Shown: positions 33,707 through 42,492 of the stretch, in pieces | Numbering within the stretch: position 1 is the stretch's first letter | Layout: the number at the start of each line of letters is the position of its first letter | Source: an uncultured Dokdonia sp. | GTDB lineage: Bacteria; Bacteroidota; Bacteroidia; Flavobacteriales; Flavobacteriaceae | Assembly (NCBI RefSeq): GCF_937910895.1 | Contig: NZ_CALEMI010000160.1 | Location: 62,001 to 126,000 of the forward strand | Reading direction: 5' to 3' | DNA: 64,000 nucleotides | The notes under the pieces: generated by a model | Database searches by the model: none | What the model was told of the DNA's origin: nothing | What the model saw: only the letters and a program-made list of their open reading frames with translations | Translations under genes and position numbers: made by a program

Positions 33707-34723
33707 CTAGTACAAAATATTATCTTTAGGTTGCTCTGGCTCTGGTAAGTTGTCTTCATCCAACATATCTCGCAAGTCAATCTCAATGGTTTTGCATAAT
33801 GCGGTCATAGGCACATCGTTAAGCCTCCCTTCAAAGGGGTCTTCACTGTTATCCCCTATACTATCCATCGTCACAAAAATCCACGAGATTAATACCGAAA
33901 ATGGAATCATTAAAAAGATATATATCTCCTGTATTTTCTTTGGCATATTGGTCATTCCATCTTCAAAAACATCTAACATTCCAAAAGGTAATAAAAGGAC
34001 AAAAATCCAAGTGAACACTTTTGCAAAATATCCATATTGTCTTGGAAAAGGTGTGTTTTTAATACGTTCACATTTCCCTTGAAGGTTATAAAACTCTTCC
34101 AATGTAGATTGTAGTTGATCTTCCTGAAACCCATCAATGATTTGGGCTCTTCTCAATTCAGAAACTTTTAATCCCTGATTTTTGATAAGATGTGTTGCTG
34201 GATTTACACGTTTTTCTAGATCTTTAAACTCTTGATCACTGACCAACCCTAAGGCTTGTTGGCACGAGACATTACGCTCCCCATGACGGTCAAACAACTT
34301 CTCCACCATGTGATTCTCTTTAATCGCCCATGATTTAGGTTGGCGTAATTGTATTCGTAACGCATTAAGCCATGCAATGTGTCTATACACCAACTCCTTT
34401 CTAAGTGATGCTGCTTCTTTAGGATCTTCTACATGTACAAAACTGAGAATTTGTAACGTCCACGTACGACTATAATTTACAATACCTCCCCAAATTTTAC
34501 GCCCTTCCCAAAACCGGTCGTAACTTTGGCTATTTTTAAACCCTATGTAAAAAGCGACCGCAATTCCAATAACACTTAAAGGTTGAAAAGGGATATTTAT
34601 AAAACGCAGGTCTAAAAAATAATAGACAAAGAAAATACACCCTGCGTATAAAGTAAAAAAAATCAAATTTTTCCAAGCATACTTAAGGATTAATCCCCAA
34701 CCGATATTTCGTTTGATATACAT
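33707..34723 (-). CDS. Bestrophin family ion channel
   Basis: 338 aa with four membrane segments (two near 20-70, two near 230-285). The family blocks are present: PLSVIGIAVAFYIGFKNSQSYDRFWEGRKIWGGIVNYSR and DNSEDPFEGRLNDVPMTALCKTIEIDLRDML. Bacterial bestrophins form pentameric anion or cation channels in the inner membrane. It is the first gene of a likely (-) group with yheT, spaced by one base. Confidence 0.92.
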   Translation of the reverse strand: MYIKRNIGWGLILKYAWKNLIFFTLYAGCIFFVYYFLDLRFINIPFQPLSVIGIAVAFYIGFKNSQSYDRFWEGRKIWGGIVNYSRTWTLQILSFVHVEDPKEAASLRKELVYRHIAWLNALRIQLRQPKSWAIKENHMVEKLFDRHGERNVSCQQALGLVSDQEFKDLEKRVNPATHLIKNQGLKVSELRRAQIIDGFQEDQLQSTLEEFYNLQGKCERIKNTPFPRQYGYFAKVFTWIFVLLLPFGMLDVFEDGMTNMPKKIQEIYIFLMIPFSVLISWIFVTMDSIGDNSEDPFEGRLNDVPMTALCKTIEIDLRDMLDEDNLPEPEQPKDNILY

Positions 34724-35049
34724 ATTTCTGATAATTTAGAACATTAAACCCGCATTATGCATTAGAAAATCTATTCCATCTTGAAGCTGCTGCAAAATAT
34801 ATCGCTACGCTACGTTTTTGAGTTTAACCATAGCGATGCTATGCTGAAACTCAAAAAACATCATATTTTATTTCTTGTTTAAGCCTCATCACAAAGTTCT
34901 AATACATAATTCAGGTTAAAAATAGGAATTAGAAATTCAGTAATCAACAGAATGCCTGTAGAATCTTTTTTATGGTATTAATTTCAAATAAACCTTTTTT
35001 AATTTCTTGCTTTCTTAAAACTTAATTAAGAACTTGTATAAAAAATAAT
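34724..35049. other. 326-base divergent spacer with nested hairpins
   Basis: No gene is seen. TTTTTGAGTTT at 34815-34825 pairs with AAACTCAAAAA at 34847-34857, and the loop holds a second stem, CATAGC-GAT-GCTATG (34829-34843). This nested structure lies in the 5' direction of the bestrophin gene and ahead of the UBP-type zinc-finger gene. It could be a leader structure or a REP-like element. Confidence 0.5.
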
Positions 35050-35328
35050 ATGGGATTCAGACAAAAGAGTTGTGCATATCTGGATTCAGTAAAAAATATA
35101 AAAAAAGCAAATGCTTATGCGTGTTCTGAATGTCTGAAAACAGGAGATCCTTGGGTACATTTACGTACGTGTCAGGATTGCGGAGTGACACTGTGTTGTG
35201 ATAGTTCTCCTAATAAACATGCAAGCAAACATGCAAAAGAGCAAAACCATGTTGTTGTAAGCTCTGCCGAACCTCAGGAAAAATGGCTGTGGTGTTATAT
35301 ACATAAAACGATAAAAGAATATTCATGA
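35050..35328 (+). CDS. UBP-type zinc finger protein
   Basis: 92 aa. It carries the UBP zinc-finger cysteines and histidines: CSECLKTGDPWVHLRTCQDCGVTLCCDSSPNKHASKHAKEQNHVV. In eukaryotes this module binds free ubiquitin C-termini; bacterial stand-alone copies are of unknown role. It overlaps the next gene by ATGA and is therefore co-translated with a redox-like fusion protein. Confidence 0.9.
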   Translation: MGFRQKSCAYLDSVKNIKKANAYACSECLKTGDPWVHLRTCQDCGVTLCCDSSPNKHASKHAKEQNHVVVSSAEPQEKWLWCYIHKTIKEYS

Positions 35329-36983
35329 TTGATCCTAGATTTCCAGAGCTTACCGCTCGACAGATAAAGAAATTACATACGTATGGCACTGTAGAAACCC
35401 TATCAGAACGCACGCTGATTTTTAAATCTGGTCAAACTAATTATGACTTTTGCGTCGTACTTAAAGGAGAAATTTCTGTAGAAGATCCATCAAATGATCA
35501 TGCAATTATTGTCACTCATAAAAAAAATGAATTTTCAGGAGACAACAGTATGCTTTCATCAAGAGCTGCTGTTTTAAATGGATATGCTCAAGAAGGAACT
35601 AAAATCTTGCGTATAAAACCTGATAAACTCAAGGAAGCTATTTCAAAACACAGTGATATAAGCGATGTGCTATTAAACGCCTTTTTACTTCGTCAAGAGA
35701 CCGTTTTGGGAGACATTATAGGAGGGATCAAACTCGTAGGAACCGAAGACTCTAAAGAGACGTATGCCATACGCGACTTTATGGAAAAAAATCATATCTG
35801 GTTTCATTTTATAGATGTAAACAAAAACGAAGATGCTATTGAGTTATTAGCTCATTTTGATGTCTCTAAAGAAGATCTTCCCGTCCTTATCGCTGATGAT
35901 AAAGTATGTAAAAATCCCACTATAGAAGAAGTTGCTCGTAATACAGGAGTACTCACAGATTTTGACGACACCATTTTTGACGTATTGGTTGTAGGGGCTG
36001 GACCTGCTGGGCTGGCGGCAAGTGTATATGCAGCATCAGAAGGGTTGAATGTGGTAACTATTGACGGGAGTGCACCCGGTGGACAAGCAGGAAAAAGTTC
36101 AAAAATTGAAAATTATTTAGGCTTTCCTACGGGAATTTCTGGAAATGACCTTGCCAATAGAGCTTATGTACAAGCACAAAAATTTGGATGTACGATCTCT
36201 ATTCCTCATGAGGCAAAGCGTATTTCCCGAACTGGGAATCATTTTAAGGTGGAGGCTACTCACGGAAAAACAATTGAAACAAAATCTATTGTGGTAGCAA
36301 CAGGTGCAAACTATCGGAATTTGCCTATAGATAATATTGAAGATTTTGAAGGAAGCGGTGTGTTTTATTCTGCTACGGGAATGAATATTTCTAGTTGTAC
36401 TGGAGAAGAAGTAGGTGTTGTAGGCGGTGGTAATTCTGCGGGACAGGCTGCTTTATTTTTGGCGAGTCATGCAAAAAAAGTGCATATCATTTTACGAGGA
36501 GGGGATTTGGGATCAAAGATGAGTGATTATTTGGTACAACGTATTTTAGCTTCGCCTACCATTACCGTACATTTTCACAAAGAAGTAACCGCATTAGGAG
36601 GCAATACACATTTGGAAGAAATTACTCTCACCAATAATAAAGAAAATACAACAGAGGTATTGCCTATTTCCAACCTTTTTACGTTTATAGGCGCAAAGCC
36701 TTGCACAGAATGGTTAGAGGATTTGGTTGCTATGGATCATCGTGGTTTTATTTGTACGGGCGAAGGCATTTCTAAAGAAGCATTACAAAGATGTGCTATT
36801 TTTGATACACGAGAGCCGCAATCTTTAGAAACTAATATTCCTGGATTTTTTGCAGTAGGAGATGTACGTAAAGGGTCTGTAAAAAGAGTTGCGGGTGCTG
36901 TAGGAGAAGGCAGTGTCGTGATAAGTCAAGTGCATCAATACTTAGGTGATCTTGATAGGTTAGCTTTCGCGAAAGCGCAATAA
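35325..36983 (+). CDS. Cyclic-nucleotide-binding/thioredoxin-like/thioredoxin-reductase-like fusion
   Basis: 552 aa. Residues 1-130 are a cNMP-binding fold (VLKGEISVEDPSNDHAI). Residues about 140-210 are thioredoxin-like without a CxxC. Residues about 218-552 are a thioredoxin-reductase-like flavoprotein: VVGAGPAGLAASVYAASEG (about 222), GGQAGKSSKIENYLGFP, VVGGGNSAGQAALFLASHA (about 366) and FAVGDVRKGSVKRVAGAVGEG. The usual reductase CxxC is missing: SATGMNISSC holds a single Cys, as in relatives of this fusion class. The last residues (AFAKAQ) come from a palindrome copy. Confidence 0.92.
   Translation: MIDPRFPELTARQIKKLHTYGTVETLSERTLIFKSGQTNYDFCVVLKGEISVEDPSNDHAIIVTHKKNEFSGDNSMLSSRAAVLNGYAQEGTKILRIKPDKLKEAISKHSDISDVLLNAFLLRQETVLGDIIGGIKLVGTEDSKETYAIRDFMEKNHIWFHFIDVNKNEDAIELLAHFDVSKEDLPVLIADDKVCKNPTIEEVARNTGVLTDFDDTIFDVLVVGAGPAGLAASVYAASEGLNVVTIDGSAPGGQAGKSSKIENYLGFPTGISGNDLANRAYVQAQKFGCTISIPHEAKRISRTGNHFKVEATHGKTIETKSIVVATGANYRNLPIDNIEDFEGSGVFYSATGMNISSCTGEEVGVVGGGNSAGQAALFLASHAKKVHIILRGGDLGSKMSDYLVQRILASPTITVHFHKEVTALGGNTHLEEITLTNNKENTTEVLPISNLFTFIGAKPCTEWLEDLVAMDHRGFICTGEGISKEALQRCAIFDTREPQSLETNIPGFFAVGDVRKGSVKRVAGAVGEGSVVISQVHQYLGDLDRLAFAKAQ
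36963..36976. repeat. Dispersed palindrome GCTTTCGCGAAAGC, copy 8 (inside CDS, C-terminus)
   Basis: A perfect copy that encodes the final residues AFAKAQ of the reductase-like fusion, immediately before its stop codon. Confidence 0.85.
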
Positions 36984-37162
36984 GAAGGTATTAAATCCCA
37001 AAGCAAGCTCTGGACACTAAAAATCAACTCAAGGGTCAAAGTGTTAAACCATAGATCCCACTTTTCAGCGGAGATTAATTCAGCTAACTATTTTGTATGC
37101 GTCTTTCAGACTTTACAAAACAGTGTTTCACTAATAAACTTAAATTTTACTTAAAACATTTT

Positions 37163-37190
37163 TTTGAAATCATCGTTTCAATTATATTTG
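37163..37190 (+). promoter_or_regulatory. tetR-type promoter with overlapping operator
   Basis: TTTG at 37163-37166 and TATATTTG at 37183-37190 (exact -7 consensus) form a promoter, and the inverted repeat TGAAATCATCGTTTCA at 37165-37180 lies between them. It matches the operator at 37807-37830 at most positions of the 16-base core, which suggests autorepression. Confidence 0.6.
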
Positions 37191-37211
37191 TACCGATCAT
37201 TTCAAATAAAT

Positions 37212-37793
37212 ATGCCTAGAACTGAAGTTTTTGATAGAAAGCAAGTGCTTGAAAAAGTGAAGCATTTATTTTGGGACAAAGGTTTCAATGGTACTTCTAT
37301 GCAGGATCTCGTAGATATTACAGGGCTTAACAGGAGTAGTCTTTATAATTCTTTTGGGAATAAAAAAGCACTTTACGAACTTGTCCTAGCTCAATATCAA
37401 GAAGAAGGCAATCTGTTTTTTGAAGAAGCATTATCTCAAGAAGAAAATGCTTTTAAGGCTATTTCTCGCATTTTTACTACGTTAACAACAGCTATTATGA
37501 AGGATGTAGAAGGAAAAGGATGCTTTAATATGAATTGTACTACAGAATTATCTCGTGCTGATATAGGGATAAGAGCATTTCTGACGTCGAGGCAAGAACA
37601 TACCATTTCGGTTTTTAAAACTCTAGTAGAAAAAGGGCAACAACAAGGGGTAATTAATAAGGAGGATACTTCAGAAAATTACGGATATTATTTGTTTAGT
37701 GCCTTTCAAGGATTGCGAATGACAGGGATGCTCACAAGAGACCAACAAAAACTGAAAAAAATAGTACAGAATATCTTAAAAATAGTAGAATAA
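37212..37793 (+). CDS. TetR/AcrR family transcriptional regulator
   Basis: 193 aa from the ATG at 37212. The DNA-binding domain is at about 8-54: RKQVLEKVKHLFWDKGFNGTSMQDLVDITGLNRSSLYNSFGNKKALYELVL. The remaining helices form the ligand domain. An upstream TTG at 37164 lies in the promoter and is not a plausible start. It precedes a short-chain dehydrogenase gene, its likely target, with palindromic operators in front of both genes. The inducer is unknown. Confidence 0.93.
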   Translation: MPRTEVFDRKQVLEKVKHLFWDKGFNGTSMQDLVDITGLNRSSLYNSFGNKKALYELVLAQYQEEGNLFFEEALSQEENAFKAISRIFTTLTTAIMKDVEGKGCFNMNCTTELSRADIGIRAFLTSRQEHTISVFKTLVEKGQQQGVINKEDTSENYGYYLFSAFQGLRMTGMLTRDQQKLKKIVQNILKIVE

Positions 37794-37806
37794 ATTTTTT
37801 TAATCA

Positions 37807-37830
37807 ATTCTGGAACGATTGTTCCAGAAT
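37807..37830. promoter_or_regulatory. TetR-type operator in front of the SDR gene
   Basis: ATTCTGGAAC-gatt-GTTCCAGAAT is a perfect inverted repeat with ten-base arms, 28 bases before the SDR start. It has the dimensions of TetR-family operators. Confidence 0.7.
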
Positions 37831-37857
37831 AAACAACAAACACTTAATACAAAAATC

Positions 37858-38610
37858 ATGAAAAAACTAGAAAACAAAGTTGCTGTCATTACGGGAGGTA
37901 ATTCAGGAATAGGATTTGCAACCGTACAACGCTTTTTACTTGAAGGTGCCAAAGTGGTATTTTCTGGAAGAAGACAAGAGGCATTAGATGAGGCTTCTGC
38001 ACAACTAGATGGAGATTTTAAAGCGGTACTTGCAGATCAGGCAAATCCTGCAGATAACAAACATCTTATAGAAGAAGCGGTAAAAACGTATGGAAAAATA
38101 GATATCCTTTTTGCAAATGCAGGGATTGCTCAGTTTGCTCCATCTGATCAGATCACAGAAGACTTTTTTGACAATCAGTTTAATATAAACATCAAAGGTC
38201 CTGCGTTTTTGGTAAAAGAAGCGATTCCTAATCTTAACGATGGAGCGAGTATTATTTTTAATACGTCTATTGTGCATCAAAAAGGATTTGAAGGTGCTGG
38301 TGTTTATAGCGCAACAAAAGGAGCCTTACGCGCTTATGCTCGTGTTTTAACAACCGAACTCGCTCCTAGAGGCATACGCGTAAATAGTATTGCCCCAGGT
38401 CCTATAGGAACCCCTATATATAGTAAAATGGATGGTATGACAGAAGAGCAAGTTGGAGAAATGGGCGCTAGTTTTGCACAAAGTGTACCTTTAAAACGTT
38501 TTGGAGAAGCTAATGAGATTTCGGGTGTTGCTGCTTTTCTCGCTAGTGATGATGCTAATTATATAAATGGTATCGAAATCGAAGTTGATGGAGGAATGAG
38601 TCAGATATAA
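37858..38610 (+). CDS. Short-chain dehydrogenase/reductase (SDR)
   Basis: 250 aa from the ATG at 37858. Classical SDR: TGGNSGIGFATVQRF nucleotide motif (about 12-26), NAG in LFANAGIA, catalytic Ser in IIFNTSIV and the YSATKGALRAY Tyr/Lys motif (Tyr about 151, Lys about 155), ending in NGIEIEVDGGMSQI. It oxidises or reduces an alcohol or carbonyl, substrate unknown. It is most likely the regulated partner of the TetR gene. Confidence 0.93.
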   Translation: MKKLENKVAVITGGNSGIGFATVQRFLLEGAKVVFSGRRQEALDEASAQLDGDFKAVLADQANPADNKHLIEEAVKTYGKIDILFANAGIAQFAPSDQITEDFFDNQFNINIKGPAFLVKEAIPNLNDGASIIFNTSIVHQKGFEGAGVYSATKGALRAYARVLTTELAPRGIRVNSIAPGPIGTPIYSKMDGMTEEQVGEMGASFAQSVPLKRFGEANEISGVAAFLASDDANYINGIEIEVDGGMSQI

Positions 38611-38741
38611 ATTCCTATATCCCTTTTATATAAAGGTTTTTTATAAATGCTATATAGATTTTTGAAGTGTCCGCTTCTGAATTTATATAGCATTTTCAAT
38701 ATGTAGTATATACGTTTCTATGTATTTTTACTGAGTAATTA

Positions 38742-38761
38742 TACGCTTTCGCGAAAGCGTA
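38742..38761. repeat. Dispersed palindrome TACGCTTTCGCGAAAGCGTA, copy 9 (intergenic)
   Basis: A full 20-base palindrome ending 14 bases before the start of the thioesterase gene. In the mRNA this would be a 5' hairpin near the translation start. Confidence 0.9.
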
Positions 38762-38775
38762 AAAAATAATAATAC

Positions 38776-39255
38776 ATGTACTTTAAAGAATTTGATATCC
38801 GATGGAGTGATATAGATGCAAACAGGCATTTAGCTAATAGTGCTTATGTGAATTTTATGAGTCATACCCGTATGGGGTTTCTTATAGAAAATGGCCTAAG
38901 TCAGAAAGAAATGGTCATTCATAATATAGGTCCTGTTGTCTTTCACGAGCAGTTATTCTTTTTTAAAGAAGCTTTTCAAGGGAAACCTATTCGTGTGAGT
39001 TTTGAATTGGGCGGCAATAGTCTGGATGGAATGTTTTTTAAGTTTGTACATAATTTTTACGATCATAAAGGACGTAATATCGCAAGAGGAACGATGCAAG
39101 GAGGTTGGATGGATTTAACTACTCGTAAATTATCTGGTCTTCCTGAATCCCTTTTGCCTATGTTTGAAAACGCGCCAAAAACACCTGACTATACGCTATT
39201 AACCAAAGAAGATATGAGAGCTCATGGACAAGTTCCTGTGCATCTAGAAATATAA
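38776..39255 (+). CDS. Acyl-CoA thioesterase (hotdog fold)
   Basis: 159 aa. The 4HBT-type start FDIRWSDIDANRHLANSAYVNFM carries the conserved Asp and the NRHLANSAY helix; the remaining sheet (IRVSFELGGNS, FKFVHNFYDHKG) fits the hotdog fold. It hydrolyses acyl-CoA thioesters; chain length is not evident. Confidence 0.88.
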   Translation: MYFKEFDIRWSDIDANRHLANSAYVNFMSHTRMGFLIENGLSQKEMVIHNIGPVVFHEQLFFFKEAFQGKPIRVSFELGGNSLDGMFFKFVHNFYDHKGRNIARGTMQGGWMDLTTRKLSGLPESLLPMFENAPKTPDYTLLTKEDMRAHGQVPVHLEI

Positions 39256-39262
39256 ATTTGTA

Positions 39263-39309
39263 AACTCTCAAAATGGAGAAATTAGTATATTTTCTCCATT
39301 TTGAGAGTT
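39263..39309. terminator. Bidirectional terminator, 19-bp perfect stem
   Basis: The 19-base arm at 39263-39281 is exactly complementary to 39291-39309, with a nine-base loop. It lies between convergent genes (38776 + and 39327 -), so it may stop both. Confidence 0.75.
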
Positions 39310-39326
39310 ATTTAATACTGCACATT

Positions 39327-39695
39327 TTATTCTGTAGGTATGTTGTAAAAGAATTGTTCCTTTACAATTTTTCCATCTTTTACTTCATACACTGCGATTT
39401 CTGAAGTTTGTGATCGTTGTCCACTTGGGCGATGTGTCGTATCCATATCAAAACGTACAGAAAACCAATTATCAGCTACGATAGGTTTACCTACAGCACT
39501 ACTATGTACTTCAAAGGTTTCTTCCCACCAAGCTCCTTTTTGAGCGACAGCTTCCATCCCTTTTACTTCTTCCATTTGTGCTCCTTTTGGTTCGATACTT
39601 ACAATATCTGGACTATACAAATTTTGATAACAACTAGTATAATCTCCTTTATTACACCAATTAACTAGCTTTTCTGCGATTTCTTTAGTTTCCAT
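39327..39695 (-). CDS. SnoaL/NTF2-like protein
   Basis: 122 aa of the nuclear-transport-factor-2-like fold: an N-terminal helix (AEKLVNWCNKGDYTSCYQNLY), FSVRFDMDTTH and ISEIAVYEVKDGKIVKEQFFY-type strands. SnoaL-like members are small ligand-binding or isomerase proteins; function is not deducible. Confidence 0.82.
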   Translation of the reverse strand: METKEIAEKLVNWCNKGDYTSCYQNLYSPDIVSIEPKGAQMEEVKGMEAVAQKGAWWEETFEVHSSAVGKPIVADNWFSVRFDMDTTHRPSGQRSQTSEIAVYEVKDGKIVKEQFFYNIPTE

Positions 39696-39840
39696 AATAA
39701 AACTCTTTTTACATATAAATTATAGTTGTTCTGTTTAAAAATACTACATATAAACAAGCGATGCAAAGCTCTTATGTTAAACAAAGTTTATTTTTTTTAA
39801 TACCTTTAATTAGATAACTAATCAAAAAACAATAGTACAC

Positions 39841-40278
39841 ATGGAAGATTTTGATATTAATTGGCTGGTATTGCTTGCCGCAGCTGCCTCCTCTTTGGTT
39901 GTAGGATTTTTATGGTATGGCCCTTTATTTGGTAAAGCTTGGATGAAGGAATCTGGAATGACCGAAGAAAAAATTAAAGGTGGAAATATGGCACTTATTT
40001 TTGGGTTGAGTTTTATTTTTGGATGCTTTCTTGCATTCTCTATGTGGGCTCAAGTAATGGTAGGCGGTGGCGGTGGCGAAATTCACGGTCAAGCGCCTTA
40101 TCTTACATTTAAGCACGGAGCTTTTCATGGGATGATTATGGGGCTATTTGTGATACTACCCGTTTTAGGAACTATTGCTTTGTATGAGCGCAAATCAATT
40201 AAATATGTGCTGATTGCTGTAGGATACTGGACCGTTACACTCGCCATCATGGGAGGTATTATTAATGCTTGGACATAA
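39841..40278 (+). CDS. DUF1761 family membrane protein
   Basis: 145 aa with four hydrophobic segments. The start WLVLLAAAASSLVVGFLWYGPLFGKAWMKESGMTEE is the DUF1761 signature (FLWYGPLFGKAW). Function unknown. A weak -7-like TACCTTTA lies at 39801-39808. Confidence 0.88.
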   Translation: MEDFDINWLVLLAAAASSLVVGFLWYGPLFGKAWMKESGMTEEKIKGGNMALIFGLSFIFGCFLAFSMWAQVMVGGGGGEIHGQAPYLTFKHGAFHGMIMGLFVILPVLGTIALYERKSIKYVLIAVGYWTVTLAIMGGIINAWT

Positions 40279-40310
40279 AGCATAAAAACAATAAAAAAAT
40301 TGATGATAGG

Positions 40311-40364
40311 ATTCTTAGTTACAGAATCAGGATCACTTCGCTATAAGAATCACGAACTAAGAAT
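40311..40364. terminator. Inverted repeat between convergent genes
   Basis: ATTCTTAGTT (40311-40320) is complementary to AACTAAGAAT (40355-40364), followed by TTTTC. A likely transcript end after the DUF1761 gene. Confidence 0.45.
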
Positions 40365-40465
40365 TTTCTTTTGACTCATCATTATAGCTCTTTTTCTGAC
40401 CCATATAAATTGATGAGTTTGATCAATACTCGATAGAAAACTAAGAGAAATCTTTAAATGAATTT

Positions 40466-41602
40466 CTATTTTTTAAAAGGCGTGTGCTGTTTATATGGTT
40501 TCATTTTAATTTGTCTTACCAGGGGTTTAAAAAAAAGATTAGCGACCGTCCTCCGATGCCGTACATAACAGGTTAGATTTTCTGGAATTGCTCCTAATGT
40601 GCTTTTAATCTCTGAAGAGGTTCTTCCAAAATTAATCTCTTCTACCTTCATCTCAATGCCCAAACGGACATAGTCATTCAAAATTCTAGGATAAATAGAG
40701 AGCTCTTTATTACACATATAGTCTATTCCGATAAAGTGGGCGTCCAATCGATTATTTACCTTAAAAGCTGTTGCAAAACCTACCATACGATTTTCATACC
40801 AGTAAGTGTTTATAAGTACGCTTTCGCGAAAGCGTATTTTCAATAATCTATAGGTTTCTATTTCCAGATCTATGGTCTTAAATAACGCTCGGTCTGTGAT
40901 ATTGCTATACAGTTGTTGCAATTGATTGCGATATGTATCGATGTCTTCTGCCTCAAAAGATTTTACGGTTAATGCACTACTTTTTTTATCTGCTTTATTG
41001 ACCTTAACACGATACTTTGATTTTAATGTAGCTTTATATTGGTCAAAATCTATCCATGTTGTACGTATTTTAAGACGCATATTAGGCTCAACAACAAGTG
41101 ATTGAAATTGGTGCTTTTCTACTTCAGAGACTACAGAAAGATCTTGATCTACAAAGTCTTTAAAAAAGAAGACAGATGCTTTCTTTTTTGTCTGAACCGT
41201 TTGTATCATTTGTGCTATGGTACTGTAAATAGGTTCTTGAGCGATTCCTTCTTTTATGATCACACCATAATTTCCGCTTAGGAACACATTTCCACATACG
41301 ATGGTATGTACGTTACGAGCACTGATATAACACTGTAAAGAACGTGCTATACGTTCTGAAAATGGAAGGTGCTCCTGTGCATTATCTATAGCGACGCTCA
41401 TCCCCTGTAAAATAGCTAGGCTAATCGTTGTGTTATTTTGAGATAGTACTAAATAGTGGTATTCTATCTTAGGGTTTGCAAGTTCAAAAGCATACAGAAA
41501 ATCTCTAGTGAAATAAAAGGTATTTTCACAAGATACATCTGAAAATACATCTTCTGACACTTCTTTCACAGAAGAATAATATGTTACTTCTATATTACTC
41601 AA
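40466..41602 (-). CDS. FemAB/GNAT-like acyltransferase
   Basis: 378 aa. The C-terminal half has an acetyltransferase/FemAB-type pattern: YRVKVNKADKKSSAL, VNTYWYENRMVGFATAFKVNN-like strands and DAHFIGIDYMCN, then INFGRTSSEIKSTLGA, similar to the aminoacyl/acyl-transfer folds of FemX and DUF482 proteins. Substrate unknown. It overlaps the EamA gene by eight bases. A palindrome copy inside encodes RFRES (about 257-261). Confidence 0.7.
   Translation of the reverse strand: MSNIEVTYYSSVKEVSEDVFSDVSCENTFYFTRDFLYAFELANPKIEYHYLVLSQNNTTISLAILQGMSVAIDNAQEHLPFSERIARSLQCYISARNVHTIVCGNVFLSGNYGVIIKEGIAQEPIYSTIAQMIQTVQTKKKASVFFFKDFVDQDLSVVSEVEKHQFQSLVVEPNMRLKIRTTWIDFDQYKATLKSKYRVKVNKADKKSSALTVKSFEAEDIDTYRNQLQQLYSNITDRALFKTIDLEIETYRLLKIRFRESVLINTYWYENRMVGFATAFKVNNRLDAHFIGIDYMCNKELSIYPRILNDYVRLGIEMKVEEINFGRTSSEIKSTLGAIPENLTCYVRHRRTVANLFFKPLVRQIKMKPYKQHTPFKK
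40817..40836. repeat. Dispersed palindrome TACGCTTTCGCGAAAGCGTA, copy 10 (inside CDS)
   Basis: A full 20-base palindrome inside the FemAB-like gene. The coding strand gives IRFRESV. Confidence 0.85.
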
Positions 41603-42491
41603 TAGCAGATGCTTTACGTTTTGTGGTTAAATACACTCCTAAGAAAATCAATGCTGCGGCAAAAATACGTATGCCTGTAAGTGTGTCTGCTCCCAATAGG
41701 ATGGCTACCGATGTTGCTATGAGGGGTTGTAGATAAATAAAGGCGCCTATGGTAGAGGGTCTAAGGCTACGCAAGGCAAAAATATTAAACAAATATGTAA
41801 GATAGGTCGTGCCTACTACCACAAAAATCATGACTCCAATTACTGATAATGGGAGGGTTGTCCATTCAACTTCAAGAAATTCAGGCAAGGCTACGGGAAG
41901 ATTGGTAAAAATAGCTATCAAGAAAAACCATTTCATCAGTGTCACTGAAGAGTACTTGGATGTAAGCGGTTTTACTATGATTAAATACACTGAGTAGGCG
42001 GTAGCATTTACAATAAACAATAAATTTCCCAACAGGATATTAGGAGCATTTTCTTGAGTTTTTGCACCAAAAAGAATTAATACTAAGGCACCTACTAGCC
42101 CAATACCAATTCCAGAGCCTTTGAGCCAGGTAATTTTTTCTTTTAAAAAAATAGCAGACAAAACGAGTAGGATCACAGGAGATAATGTAATAACCACACT
42201 ACTATTTATAGGTGTAGATAGCTGTAGTCCTTTAAAAAACATGAGCATATTAACGGTCATCCCAAAAAATGCACAAAGAACAAAGCGCATCCAATCTTTA
42301 CGATCTACCTTTTCTTTAGGAAAAAAGAAGCTTGTAATCCAGAACAGGATAGCAGCTCCTAAAACACGCACCATAATAAACCCAAAGGGTTTGATATAGG
42401 TAGGCATTATATCTTTTGCAAGCGTATGATTCACCCCGTAAATAAAACTAGCGGCGAAAGCGGCTAAAAAGGCTAGGTGACGCTTACTCAT
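41595..42491 (-). CDS. EamA (DMT superfamily) transporter
   Basis: 298 aa, ten hydrophobic segments in two EamA repeats. Each has the family feel: FIYGVNHTLAKDIMP and PINSSVVITLSPVILLVLSAIFLKE in the first, PSTIGAFIYLQPLIATSVAILLG in the second. Drug/metabolite exporter of unknown substrate in the inner membrane. One base from the arsenate-reductase-like gene. Confidence 0.9.
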   Translation of the reverse strand: MSKRHLAFLAAFAASFIYGVNHTLAKDIMPTYIKPFGFIMVRVLGAAILFWITSFFFPKEKVDRKDWMRFVLCAFFGMTVNMLMFFKGLQLSTPINSSVVITLSPVILLVLSAIFLKEKITWLKGSGIGIGLVGALVLILFGAKTQENAPNILLGNLLFIVNATAYSVYLIIVKPLTSKYSSVTLMKWFFLIAIFTNLPVALPEFLEVEWTTLPLSVIGVMIFVVVGTTYLTYLFNIFALRSLRPSTIGAFIYLQPLIATSVAILLGADTLTGIRIFAAALIFLGVYLTTKRKASAIE

Positions 42492-42492
42492 A

